A stretch of 64,000 nt of DNA from Roseomonas sp. OT10 (GTDB taxonomy: Bacteria > Pseudomonadota > Alphaproteobacteria > Acetobacterales > Acetobacteraceae), in the NCBI RefSeq assembly GCF_020991085.1, contig NZ_CP087720.1:124001-188000 (forward strand), given 5' to 3'. Made by a program: the position numbers and the translations under genes. Below, in pieces: positions 9,025 to 17,158 of the stretch (its first letter is position 1; each line of letters starts with the position of its first letter). Under the pieces are notes generated by a model. It was not told the DNA's origin. It saw only the letters and a program-made list of their open reading frames with translations, and made no database searches.

Positions 9025-10005
9025 ATGCTCGACGCGCCGGAAGCCGACACGGAGCTGATGACCCTGAGCGTTTCGCGGGCCGAGCCCGCCGCCGACGGCA
9101 TTCAGCTCTTCGAACTGCGACACCCCGACGGGACGGAGTTGCCGCCCTTCACACCTGGCTCGCACATCTCCGTCCGCGTGCCTTCTGGCGCCATGCGGAA
9201 CTATTCCCTGTGCAATGATCCGCATGAGCGCGATCGTTACGTCATCGCCGTGAAGCGGGAAGAAAAAGGCCGGGGCGGCTCCGTCGGACTGATCGACAAC
9301 ACGCAGGCCGGCGGCAGTCTCCAGGTCTCAGCGCCGCGCAACCTCTTCGAACTCGACCTACGCGCGCCGGAATACATCTTCGTCGCCGGCGGCATTGGTA
9401 TCACGCCCATCCTTGCGATGATCCGATACCTGCAGGCGGAAGGCGGCAAACCTTTCCGGCTGTTCTACCTGACCCGCGCCGCCACCAGCACAGCGTTTCA
9501 TAGCGAGATCCTCGACCCCGCCTTCGCCGAGGCGGATGCCGTGGTGATCCACCACGACGAAGGCGATCCCGAAAAGGCCTACGACCTCTGGCCGGTTTTC
9601 GAGGAACCGACCAGGGCGCATGTGTACTGCTGTGGTCCACGCCCATTGATGGACGCGGTGCGCGACATGACTGGACACTGGCCGGAACAGTCCGTGCACT
9701 TCGAGGACTTCGGCTCCGACCTGGTGCGCCCGCGCGCGGATGATACGCCGTTCACCGTGCAACTTGGACCGGACGGAGACCCGCTGGAGGTACCGGTCGG
9801 CAGCACCATCCTGGAAGTCCTGCGCGCCCACGGTCGCAAACTGCCCTCCTCGTGCGAAAGCGGCACCTGCGGCACCTGCCGGACTCGCTACCTCTCGGGC
9901 GAGGTGGATCACCGCGACATGGTGCTCAGCCCGTCGGAGCGGAAGTCCGCGCTGATGATCTGCGTCTCACGTGCCAGGTCTGGCAATCTGGTGCTGGACC
10001 TCTGA
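9025..10005 (+). CDS. pht2: phthalate dioxygenase reductase (FMN, NADH, [2Fe-2S])
   Basis: 326 residues with an N-terminal flavin domain (RNYSLCND for FMN), an NAD domain (GGIGITPILAM, later CCGPRPLMDAV) and a C-terminal plant-type ferredoxin with C277, C282, C285 and C313 (CESGTCGTC ... C). This order is that of phthalate dioxygenase reductase, which passes electrons from NADH to the Rieske oxygenase. The ATG follows GAGGA. It is divergent from the oxygenase gene across 269 bp holding two putative operators. It is followed after 2 bp by the dihydrodiol dehydrogenase. Confidence 0.92.
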   Translation: MLDAPEADTELMTLSVSRAEPAADGIQLFELRHPDGTELPPFTPGSHISVRVPSGAMRNYSLCNDPHERDRYVIAVKREEKGRGGSVGLIDNTQAGGSLQVSAPRNLFELDLRAPEYIFVAGGIGITPILAMIRYLQAEGGKPFRLFYLTRAATSTAFHSEILDPAFAEADAVVIHHDEGDPEKAYDLWPVFEEPTRAHVYCCGPRPLMDAVRDMTGHWPEQSVHFEDFGSDLVRPRADDTPFTVQLGPDGDPLEVPVGSTILEVLRAHGRKLPSSCESGTCGTCRTRYLSGEVDHRDMVLSPSERKSALMICVSRARSGNLVLDL

Positions 10006-10007
10006 CG

Positions 10008-11213
10008 GTGGCGGAGACGCCGATCCGCCTGGGCGTAGCGGGGCTCGGGCGGGCCTTCATGCTCATGCTGCCCACCCTGGCCCGCGATCCGCGCATCCGC
10101 ATGGTGGCGGCGGCCGACCCCCGGCCGGAGGCGCGCGCCCGCTTCGAGGCGGATTTCGATGCCCGCAGTTACGAGACGGTGGAGGCGCTTTGCGCCGATC
10201 CTGAGCTGGACGCGGTCTATGTCGCCACGCCTCATCAATACCACGTCGCGCATGTGCGTGCCGCGACGGCGATGGGAAAGCATGTGCTGGTCGAGAAGCC
10301 CATGGCGCTGGCTGTGGAGGATTGCCTCGCCATGGTGGCCGCCGCGCGGCAGGCGAGCGTCCATCTTATCGTCGGGCATAGCCATTCCTTCGATGCCCCA
10401 TACCTTCGCGCGCGTGAGATGATTCGCTCCGGCCGTTTCGGCGCGGTGCGGATGATCACGGCGCTGAACTTCACTGATTACCTGTACCGCCCGCGCCGGC
10501 CGGAGGAGCTGGACACCGAACAGGGCGGCGGCGCGGTCTTCTCACAGGCGCCGCATCAAGTCGAGGTGGTCCGCCTGCTGGCCGGCCGCCCGGCCCGTGC
10601 CATCCGCGCCAGTACCTCCGTCTGGGATCCCGCGCGCGGCACGGAAGGCGCCTACAACGCCCTGCTGGACTTCGGCAAAGGGCTCTCTGCCACGCTGACC
10701 TATAATGGTCACGGCCATTTCGATACGGACGAGTTCCAGGAGTGGACGGGCGAGATGGGTACGCAGCGCGATGCTGTCGCCTATGGTGGCGCGCGTGCGG
10801 CGCTGCGCGGCATTGCCTCTCCGGCCGACGAAGCGGCACTGAAGGAGAAGCGCGCTTACGGCGTGGGCAGTGGTGCAGCCGAGGCGCGAGCGGCTCCGTC
10901 GCCGCCTGCCTACAACCATTTCGGATTGGTCATCGCTTCCTGCGAGAAGGCCGATCTGCGGCCCACCGCGCGCGGCGTGCTGGTCTATGGCGACGACGAA
11001 CGCTGGTTCGAGCCGCTGCCGCCGCCCGACATCCCGCGGTCGGAGGTGATCGACGAACTCCATGCCGCCGTCGTGCATGGCTTGCCTCCGCTGCACAACG
11101 GGGAGTGGGGCCTCGCCACCGCCGAGATCTGCCTCGCCCTGCTCCGATCCTCCCGGAGCGGTCAGGACGTGATGCTGAAGCACCAAGGGCCAACACAGAC
11201 GGCCTCGAGATAG
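10008..11213 (+). CDS. pht4: Gfo/Idh/MocA oxidoreductase, probable 4,5-dihydro-4,5-dihydroxyphthalate dehydrogenase
   Basis: 401 residues from GTG 10008, two bases after the reductase stop. The N-terminal Rossmann fold starts IRLGVAGLGRAF, and the family EKP motif is in VLVEKPMAL. A catalytic-region HQVE motif occurs near QAPHQVEVV. In Pseudomonas, Pht4 belongs to this family and rearomatises the cis-dihydrodiol to 4,5-dihydroxyphthalate. Position between the reductase and decarboxylase genes supports that role. An in-frame extension upstream overlaps the reductase and is not credible. Confidence 0.85.
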   Translation: MAETPIRLGVAGLGRAFMLMLPTLARDPRIRMVAAADPRPEARARFEADFDARSYETVEALCADPELDAVYVATPHQYHVAHVRAATAMGKHVLVEKPMALAVEDCLAMVAAARQASVHLIVGHSHSFDAPYLRAREMIRSGRFGAVRMITALNFTDYLYRPRRPEELDTEQGGGAVFSQAPHQVEVVRLLAGRPARAIRASTSVWDPARGTEGAYNALLDFGKGLSATLTYNGHGHFDTDEFQEWTGEMGTQRDAVAYGGARAALRGIASPADEAALKEKRAYGVGSGAAEARAAPSPPAYNHFGLVIASCEKADLRPTARGVLVYGDDERWFEPLPPPDIPRSEVIDELHAAVVHGLPPLHNGEWGLATAEICLALLRSSRSGQDVMLKHQGPTQTASR

Positions 11214-11225
11214 GGGAAGGGACTG

Positions 11226-12215
11226 ATGACCATCAAATCCTGGGGGCGCCGTGACGCGCTCCGTCTCGCCGTCACCGCCGCCTCTGGCGCAGGCCTGCCC
11301 GTGGCCGCCGGCGCGCAGGGCTCGCGCAACGTGGTGCGCTTAATCGTGCCTTATGCGCCTGGCGGCACGACGGATGTCACCGCGCGGCTGCTGTCCAATC
11401 GCATCTCAGAGGGATTGGGCCAAACCTGGGTGATCGAGAATCGCTCCGGCGCCAACGGCGCGATCGGCGCGCAGGAAATCGCGCGCTCGGCCCCGGATGG
11501 GCTGAACCTGCTCTACTCAAATGAGGTGCATCTTGTCCTCAAGTTTGTACAGAGCGGTGTGCCATTCGATGCGCTGGCGGATTTTACTCCGATCCTGCGC
11601 ACGGTTCGCATTCCATACGTGCTGGTGGGCGGGGCAAATAACATCCGCCAGGCCGATGCCAGGGCGTTGCTGGCAGCGGTGAAGCAAGACCCGAATCGCT
11701 TCACCTTCGCCGGGTCCACGCTCGGCTCGGTCGGCCAACTCGGCGCCGCGGCACTTGGGCAGAAGCTGGGCACAGAATTCACCATTGTCGCCTACCGTGG
11801 CTCCGGTCCCGCGGTGAACGACCTGATTTCGGGCGCTGTGAGCCTGATGTTCGCGCCGCTGGGTGCCGTGCAGCCGCTGATCGAGAGTGGCCAACTGAAG
11901 GCTTTCGCCGTCACCGCTAGCGGGCGGGTGCCGCTGCTGCCGGAGGCGCCCACCATGGTGGAGCTAGGCTATCCCGATATGGTCTTCGAGGGCTGGACTG
12001 GCATCTGGGGCCCGCGCGGCCTGTCGGCCGACAAGGTGGCCGCCGTCCACAAAGCGGCAACCGCCGCCCTGCGGGAACCGGAGATCGTCCAGCGGCTTGC
12101 TGCTATCGGCTGCACGCCCATTCTGGAGAGCAGTGCCGATTTCGTCCGCCTGACGCAAACTGAGCAGGCGCGCAACGGCGAGATCGCCCGCAACGCCGGC
12201 ATCCGCCCCGAATAG
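11226..12215 (+). CDS. Bug/TctC-family solute-binding protein in the phthalate operon
   Basis: 329 residues. The N-terminus has a twin-arginine-like signal (GRRDALRLAVTAASG), followed by family motifs VRLIVPYAPGGTTDV, ENRSGANGAIGAQ, SAPDG, VAYRGSGPAVNDL and LPEAPTMVELGYP. It lies 12 bp after the dehydrogenase, inside the phthalate operon, so phthalate or a related diacid is the likely ligand (inferred). No cognate TctAB membrane genes are present in the window. Confidence 0.92.
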   Translation: MTIKSWGRRDALRLAVTAASGAGLPVAAGAQGSRNVVRLIVPYAPGGTTDVTARLLSNRISEGLGQTWVIENRSGANGAIGAQEIARSAPDGLNLLYSNEVHLVLKFVQSGVPFDALADFTPILRTVRIPYVLVGGANNIRQADARALLAAVKQDPNRFTFAGSTLGSVGQLGAAALGQKLGTEFTIVAYRGSGPAVNDLISGAVSLMFAPLGAVQPLIESGQLKAFAVTASGRVPLLPEAPTMVELGYPDMVFEGWTGIWGPRGLSADKVAAVHKAATAALREPEIVQRLAAIGCTPILESSADFVRLTQTEQARNGEIARNAGIRPE

Positions 12216-12227
12216 AGAGGTTGACCC

Positions 12228-12416
12228 ATGCCGCTGATCCGCGTTGAGCCCGTGCGGGATGAACGCTCCGGCCGATACTTCCTGGAGATCTACAGCCCGC
12301 ATGACGCGCCGGCACCCTATGTGACGACGGAGCCTCGCTACCAGTCCGCAGCGGCGGCGGAGAATGACCTGGTAGCGATCCTTGCCGCTGCCGCCAGCAC
12401 CGCGCGCAACAAGTAG
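12228..12416 (+). CDS. small conserved-looking protein of unknown function
   Basis: 62 residues, preceded by AGAGAGG and set 12 bp after the Bug gene and 12 bp before the decarboxylase gene. It has no signal peptide, no cysteine and no membrane segment. The first half (PLIRVEPVRDERSGRYFLEIY) could form a beta hairpin, and the Ala-rich end a helix. Tight packing with good ribosome sites argues that it is translated. Its function is not recognised; an accessory to decarboxylation or uptake is only a guess. Confidence 0.7.
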   Translation: MPLIRVEPVRDERSGRYFLEIYSPHDAPAPYVTTEPRYQSAAAAENDLVAILAAAASTARNK

Positions 12417-12428
12417 GAGCTGAACGCT

Positions 12429-13418
12429 TTGTCATCTCTGCCTCTTTCTCTTGCCATCGGCGACTATGATCGCATCCGTCCACTCGTGGATGGCGCAGTC
12501 CGCATCGATGGCGTCGATCCCGTCTTCTCGATCCTGGACCCGGAAGAGATCTTCTTCCGGGCGTTCAAGTACGCGGATTTCGATATCTGCGAGCTGTCGC
12601 TGTCCTCCTTTACGGTGAAGACGGCCAACGGGGATTGCCCCTATGTCGGCATTCCGGTCTTTCCCTCACGCGCGTTCCGCCACACTTCAGTCTACATCCG
12701 GACGGATCGCGGCATCACGCATCCCGAGGACCTGAAGGGGCGCCGGGTTGGCGTGCCGGAATACCAGCTCACCGCCAACGTGTGGGTGCGCGCCATCCTG
12801 GAGGAATACGGGGTTGGGCCGGCCGATGTCACCTGGGTGCGCGGCGGCTACGAGCATCCCGGGCGGGAGGAGAAGATCGCGCTGAAGCTGCCGCAGGACG
12901 TTCGGCTGGAGAGCCTGCCGGCGGGGGCCACCATTTCCTCCGCACTGGCCGATGGCAGCATCGACGCAGTGATCGGCCCCCGCGCGCCCTCCTGCTACGA
13001 GAAGGGCCACCCGCAGGTCGGACGTCTGTGGTCGGACCCGGTGGCTGCGGCATCCGAATGGTACGGCAAGCACCGCATCTTCCCGATCATGCACCTTCTG
13101 GGCGTGCGCAAGGACGTGGTGGAGCAGCACCGCTACCTGCCGGGCGCGCTGTTCAAGGCCTTCGAGGAAGCCAAGGCCGTGGCTCTGGCGCGCCTGTCCA
13201 ACACCGCTGCCACCAAGGTGACGCTGCCCTTCGTGGAGGAGCGGCTGCAGCACGCGCGCACGTTGATGGGAGAGGACTTCTGGTCCTACGGTCTGGAGGG
13301 AAATCGTCACGTGCTGGACGCCTTCCTGGAGGCCCACCATGCGCAAGGCCTTTCCAGCCGCCGCCTGCAGCCCGATGAGCTGTTTCATCCCGCGTCGCTG
13401 GAAGTTTTCCGACTTTGA
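12429..13418 (+). CDS. pht5: 4,5-dihydroxyphthalate decarboxylase
   Basis: 329 residues. The TTG at 12429 has AGGAG eight bases upstream and no better start is available. The protein matches the Pht5/OphC family, which has a periplasmic-binding-like fold but acts in the cytoplasm; no signal peptide is seen. Typical stretches are IGDYDRIRPL near the N-terminus, DICELSLSSF, and LKGRRVGVPEYQLTA. It converts 4,5-dihydroxyphthalate to protocatechuate, feeding the pca genes downstream. It is the last gene of the upper-pathway operon, followed by a 388-bp gap. Confidence 0.9.
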   Translation: MSSLPLSLAIGDYDRIRPLVDGAVRIDGVDPVFSILDPEEIFFRAFKYADFDICELSLSSFTVKTANGDCPYVGIPVFPSRAFRHTSVYIRTDRGITHPEDLKGRRVGVPEYQLTANVWVRAILEEYGVGPADVTWVRGGYEHPGREEKIALKLPQDVRLESLPAGATISSALADGSIDAVIGPRAPSCYEKGHPQVGRLWSDPVAAASEWYGKHRIFPIMHLLGVRKDVVEQHRYLPGALFKAFEEAKAVALARLSNTAATKVTLPFVEERLQHARTLMGEDFWSYGLEGNRHVLDAFLEAHHAQGLSSRRLQPDELFHPASLEVFRL

Positions 13419-13806
13419 GGAGGCCTCTTCCCAAGGCACCCTGCTCAGCCGGGCGGCTTGTTGAAAGGCCTGAATTGGCCATTCCAGAGTCGTGATAATG
13501 AGGGAGCGCCGTGCAATCATCGCCGTTCGAAATGGCAGAGCTGCCGCACTCCCGGTCGCTCCGCGGACAGGACGAGGGTATGTGGTGCAAGCAAAGCCGG
13601 CATAGTCGCCGACTCGAAGCTGGATGCCTGCTGCATCATAGCTTCTGCTCGGCACTGGAAGGTGAGCTTCTTTGGATCCACCTGCGCGGCGGCCGCCCTG
13701 GCTATTCGATGAGCAGCCATGGCCAAGCGAAGGTGCTTCGCGATGGGACTGCGATCAGACCACATCGAGGCGCTGTCCTACCTGTCACTCTGCGGCGAGG
13801 CGCCTG
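13419..13806. other. 388-bp gap between upper (pht) and lower (pca) genes
   Basis: No gene is supported here. The minus strand has an 82-codon frame (13765-13517) with the stretch KHLRLAMAAHRIARAAAAQ and then VDPKKLTF, which faintly resembles the end of an IS4-type transposase, so this may be a decayed element. A promoter for pcaL would be expected here, but none could be fixed. Confidence 0.4.
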
Positions 13807-14961
13807 ATGTTCCTGTCGGTTGACGACCTGTTCCTGTACCTGCGGCAAGAGGGCGCGTCGGGTGCCGAGCCGCTGTTGTTGCTGCACTCGCTGGGCACCG
13901 ACCACCGCATCTGGGACGGCCCGGCCGAGGCGCTGCGGCAGAACTTCCGCCTGATCCTGCCGGACCTGCGCGGCCATGGCCTGACCACGGTGACGCCCGG
14001 GCCGTACGATATCGGGAGGCTGGCACGAGACATGCTGGCGCTGCTGGACGCGCTGGGGATCGAGCGGGCACATGTGGCCGGCGTCTCGATCGGCGGCATG
14101 GTGGCGCAAGCGATGGCAGCGCTGGCGCCGGAGCGCGTGCGCTCCCTGGTGCTGGTGGACACGGCAATGATCATTCCCCCGGCCGATCTGTGGCGCGGCC
14201 GGGCCGCCACGGTGCGTGCCGAGGGTATGGCGCCGCTGGTGGAGCCAGTGGTCGCCCGCTGGGTCACGCCCGCGGCGCTGGATGGTCCGGTGGGGCAGGG
14301 CCTGCGGGCGATGCTCCGCCGCACGGATCCCGAGGGCTATGCCGGTGCTGCCGAGGCGATCGCCGACGCCGATCTTCGCGCAGGCGCCCGCAACCTGCGC
14401 CAGCCGACGCTGGTGCTGGTGGGCGACGCCGATGCCGCGACGCCGCTGGCCAGCGCCGAAGCGCTGCGTGACGCCATTCCTGGCGCCGTGCTGGAGGTGA
14501 TCTCAGATGCCTCCCACATCCCAACGGTGGAACGACCCGAGGCGGTGGCCGCGGTCATGCTCCGCTTCTTGGCGCCGGCGGCGGAGGACTCGCTGACGGC
14601 CGGCATGGCGGTGCGTCGCGCGGTGCTGGGGGCGACGCATGTGGACCGCGCCAGCGCCACCGTCACCGCCCTCGACGCGCCGTTCCAGGAGTACATCACC
14701 CGCAGTGTCTGGGGCGGCATCTGGACCCGGCCAGGCCTGCCGCGTCACACCCGGTCGCTGCTGACCCTGGCGATGATGGCGGCGCTGGGGCGGGAGGGCG
14801 AGTTCGTTCTGCACGTCCGCGCCACCCGCAACACCGGCGTGACGCCTGAGGAGATCGCGGAAGTCCTGCTGCAGGTCGGCGCCTATGCAGGCGTGCCCAC
14901 CGCGAATCATGCACTGAAGCTGGCCAAGCAAACCCTGAGGCAGATGGAGGAAGAGCCGTGA
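13807..14961 (+). CDS. pcaL: fused 3-oxoadipate enol-lactonase / 4-carboxymuconolactone decarboxylase
   Basis: 384 residues from ATG 13807; the frame is open further upstream, but PcaD proteins start at this MFLSVDD position. The N-terminal alpha/beta hydrolase (1-260) has nucleophile S94 in GVSIGG, with the His in DASHIPTVERPE. The C-terminal carboxymuconolactone decarboxylase domain (about 265-384) has RHTRSLLTLAMMAALGR and HVRATRNTGVTPEEI. It catalyses two successive steps of the protocatechuate branch. The fusion is known in several bacteria under the name PcaL. A GTGA overlap links it to pcaH. Confidence 0.95.
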   Translation: MFLSVDDLFLYLRQEGASGAEPLLLLHSLGTDHRIWDGPAEALRQNFRLILPDLRGHGLTTVTPGPYDIGRLARDMLALLDALGIERAHVAGVSIGGMVAQAMAALAPERVRSLVLVDTAMIIPPADLWRGRAATVRAEGMAPLVEPVVARWVTPAALDGPVGQGLRAMLRRTDPEGYAGAAEAIADADLRAGARNLRQPTLVLVGDADAATPLASAEALRDAIPGAVLEVISDASHIPTVERPEAVAAVMLRFLAPAAEDSLTAGMAVRRAVLGATHVDRASATVTALDAPFQEYITRSVWGGIWTRPGLPRHTRSLLTLAMMAALGREGEFVLHVRATRNTGVTPEEIAEVLLQVGAYAGVPTANHALKLAKQTLRQMEEEP

Positions 14962-15680
14962 GCGCCATCATCACGGGATACCGCAGACCCCTGACGGAGA
15001 CGCAGCCGCCCTACGACGCTCCCGATTACGGCAGCACGCACCTGCGGCATCCAAAGCAGCCGCTGCTGCGCCTTCCGCATACCATGACCGAGACCAGCGC
15101 TCCCCGCTTCTCGCCCGAACGCTACCCGGCAACCGCCGACCTGACGGCTTTGCGGGACGGGCATGGCCACGCGATGGGCGAGCGCATCATCGTCGCCGGC
15201 CGCGTGCTGGATGAGGACGGCCGCCCGGTGCGCAACACCATGGTCGAGGTCTGGCAGGCCAACGCCGCCGGCCGCTACAACCATGAGGGCGACCAGCACG
15301 ACGCGCCACTGGACCCGAACTTCAAGGGAAATGGCCGCGTCTTTACCGATGCAGATGGCTGGTACCGCTTCGTCACCATCAAGCCCGGCGCCTATCCCTG
15401 GCGCAACCACAAGAATGCCTGGCGGCCGAACCACATCCACTACTCCGTCTTCGGCGCCGGCTTCGCCCAGCGGCTGATCACGCAGATGTATTTCCCAGGC
15501 GACCCGCTGCTGGCGCTGGACCCGATTTTCCACGCCATTCCCGACGAGGCTGCGCGCAACCGCCTCATCTCGACCTTCGACCTGGAGCTGACCCAGCCGG
15601 AATGGGCGCTGGGCTACCGTTTCGACATCGTGCTGCGCGGCCACGAGGCCACCCCGATGGAGGATGATCACCATGACTGA
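14958..15680 (+). CDS. pcaH: protocatechuate 3,4-dioxygenase beta subunit
   Basis: 240 residues, GTG start overlapping the pcaL stop. It has the intradiol dioxygenase fold with iron ligands expected at two Tyr and two His residues; the His pair is visible in WRPNHIHYSVFG, and a Tyr in GRYNHEGDQHD. The N-terminal arm with AGRVLDEDGRPVRNTMVE is typical of the catalytic beta subunit. With PcaG it opens protocatechuate to 3-carboxy-cis,cis-muconate. Confidence 0.97.
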   Translation: MSAIITGYRRPLTETQPPYDAPDYGSTHLRHPKQPLLRLPHTMTETSAPRFSPERYPATADLTALRDGHGHAMGERIIVAGRVLDEDGRPVRNTMVEVWQANAAGRYNHEGDQHDAPLDPNFKGNGRVFTDADGWYRFVTIKPGAYPWRNHKNAWRPNHIHYSVFGAGFAQRLITQMYFPGDPLLALDPIFHAIPDEAARNRLISTFDLELTQPEWALGYRFDIVLRGHEATPMEDDHHD

Positions 15681-16266
15681 CGCGCCGACGCCCGAGGCCG
15701 GCCTCGTCGCCTCCGCCAGCCAGACCGCCGGCCCCTATTGGCACCTGGTGGACTTCCCGGAATGGGCCGACACCACGCGCCACTTCGCCGGCGCGGTGCC
15801 GCTTGGGGAGCGGATCACGCTGACCGGCCGCGTCACCGACGGCAGCGGCGCACCGGTGGGAGATGCCATGGTCGAGATCTGGCACGCCGACCCTAAGGGC
15901 GAATACCCGGATCCCGATGGCCCGCCGGGCGAGTTCCAGGGTTATGGCCGCTGTGCCACGGATGGCGACGGCGGCTTCCGCTTCGTGACCCTGAAGCCCG
16001 GCCCGGTGCCGATCGGCGGGCATGAGCGCGCGAATGCGCTGCAAGCGCCGCACGTGGCACTAGCGGTCTTCGCGCGCGGGCTGCTGAGCCACCTCTGCAC
16101 CCGACTCTATTTCGAGGGCGAGCCGCTGAACGACACCGACCCCGTGCTAACCGCCGTCGAACCGGCGCGGCGCGGCACGCTAGTCGCCCGGCAGACCGCG
16201 CCGGGGCACTGGAACCTCGACCTGCGTCTGCAGGGCGAGGGCGAGACCGCTTGGATGGCGGTATAA
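15673..16266 (+). CDS. pcaG: protocatechuate 3,4-dioxygenase alpha subunit
   Basis: 197 residues from ATG 15673. This start is preferred over ATG 15664 because GGAGG (15659-15663) is nine bases before it and immediately adjacent to the other. It overlaps pcaH by eight bases. The fold is the same as PcaH (LTGRVTDGSGAPVGDAMVEIW), but the iron-binding His pair is replaced, as is normal for the non-catalytic alpha subunit. The segment ending APHVALAVFARGL corresponds to the former metal region. Confidence 0.96.
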   Translation: MTDAPTPEAGLVASASQTAGPYWHLVDFPEWADTTRHFAGAVPLGERITLTGRVTDGSGAPVGDAMVEIWHADPKGEYPDPDGPPGEFQGYGRCATDGDGGFRFVTLKPGPVPIGGHERANALQAPHVALAVFARGLLSHLCTRLYFEGEPLNDTDPVLTAVEPARRGTLVARQTAPGHWNLDLRLQGEGETAWMAV

Positions 16267-16324
16267 CCGCGAGCAACAGACGGCGTCCCCTGCCGGCGCC
16301 GCCTGAGAGCAGGAGCGATCCGTC

Positions 16325-17158
16325 ATGACCCCCGTCGTTATCGCCGTCGCAATCACCGGCTCGGTGCCGCGCAAGCGTGACAACCCTGCGGTGCCCGTGA
16401 CTCCGGCCGAGCAGGTGGAATCAACCCATGCCGCCTTCGAGGCCGGGGCAAGCCTGGTGCACATCCATGTCCGCAGCCCCGATGAGAGCCCGTCTTCCGA
16501 CCCCGCGCTCTTTGCTCAGGTGCAGGAAGGCGTGCGTAAGCACTGCCCGGGGATGGTAATCCAGTTCTCGACCGGCGGGCGCGGGCGCGACCCGGCAGCG
16601 CGTGGAAATGCGCTGGAACTGCGGCCGGACATGGCATCGCTCTCCACCGGCTCGGTCAATTTCCCCACGATCGTTTACGAGAACCCGGCCTCGCTGGTCA
16701 CGGACCTGGCGACCAAGATGCAGACTCACCGCGTGCGACCGGAGATCGAGGTGTTCGACCTCTCCCATATCCATGCGGCGCGGCGGCTTGTCGACGAAGG
16801 ACGGATGGACGCACGCCCGCATGTGCAGTTCGTGATGGGCGTGCGCAACGCCATGCCGGCTGAGGAGCACCTGCTGGACCTCCTGCTGGCCGAGACCCGC
16901 CGCGTGCTGCCGCAGGCCACCTGGACCGCTGCCGGCATCGGCGCCAGTCAGGCGCGGGTCATGGAATGGGTGCTGCAACGCGGCGGCGACGGGCTGCGCA
17001 CGGGGTTGGAAGACAATATCCGTATCACCCGCGAGCGGCTGGCCAGCAGCAATGCCGAGCTGGTGCAACTGGCCGTGGAGGCCGCGGCCCGCCACGACCG
17101 CCGCCCCGCCACCCCGGCGGAAGCCCGGCAGATGCTGGGGCTGGGCGCGGCCGCATGA
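16325..17158 (+). CDS. beta-keto acid cleavage enzyme (BKACE, DUF849)
   Basis: 277 residues. Metal ligands are H46 and H48 in VHIHVR and E229 in TGLEDNI, matching the zinc-binding residues of the founding member Kce (3-keto-5-aminohexanoate cleavage enzyme). The family condenses a beta-keto acid with acetyl-CoA and releases acetoacetate plus a CoA thioester. Set between pcaG and pcaB, the obvious substrate is beta-ketoadipate, giving succinyl-CoA and acetoacetate. That would replace the CoA-transferase PcaIJ and thiolase PcaF, neither of which is in the window. Family and ligands are seen; the substrate is inferred. It overlaps pcaB by ATGA. Confidence 0.9.
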   Translation: MTPVVIAVAITGSVPRKRDNPAVPVTPAEQVESTHAAFEAGASLVHIHVRSPDESPSSDPALFAQVQEGVRKHCPGMVIQFSTGGRGRDPAARGNALELRPDMASLSTGSVNFPTIVYENPASLVTDLATKMQTHRVRPEIEVFDLSHIHAARRLVDEGRMDARPHVQFVMGVRNAMPAEEHLLDLLLAETRRVLPQATWTAAGIGASQARVMEWVLQRGGDGLRTGLEDNIRITRERLASSNAELVQLAVEAAARHDRRPATPAEARQMLGLGAAA

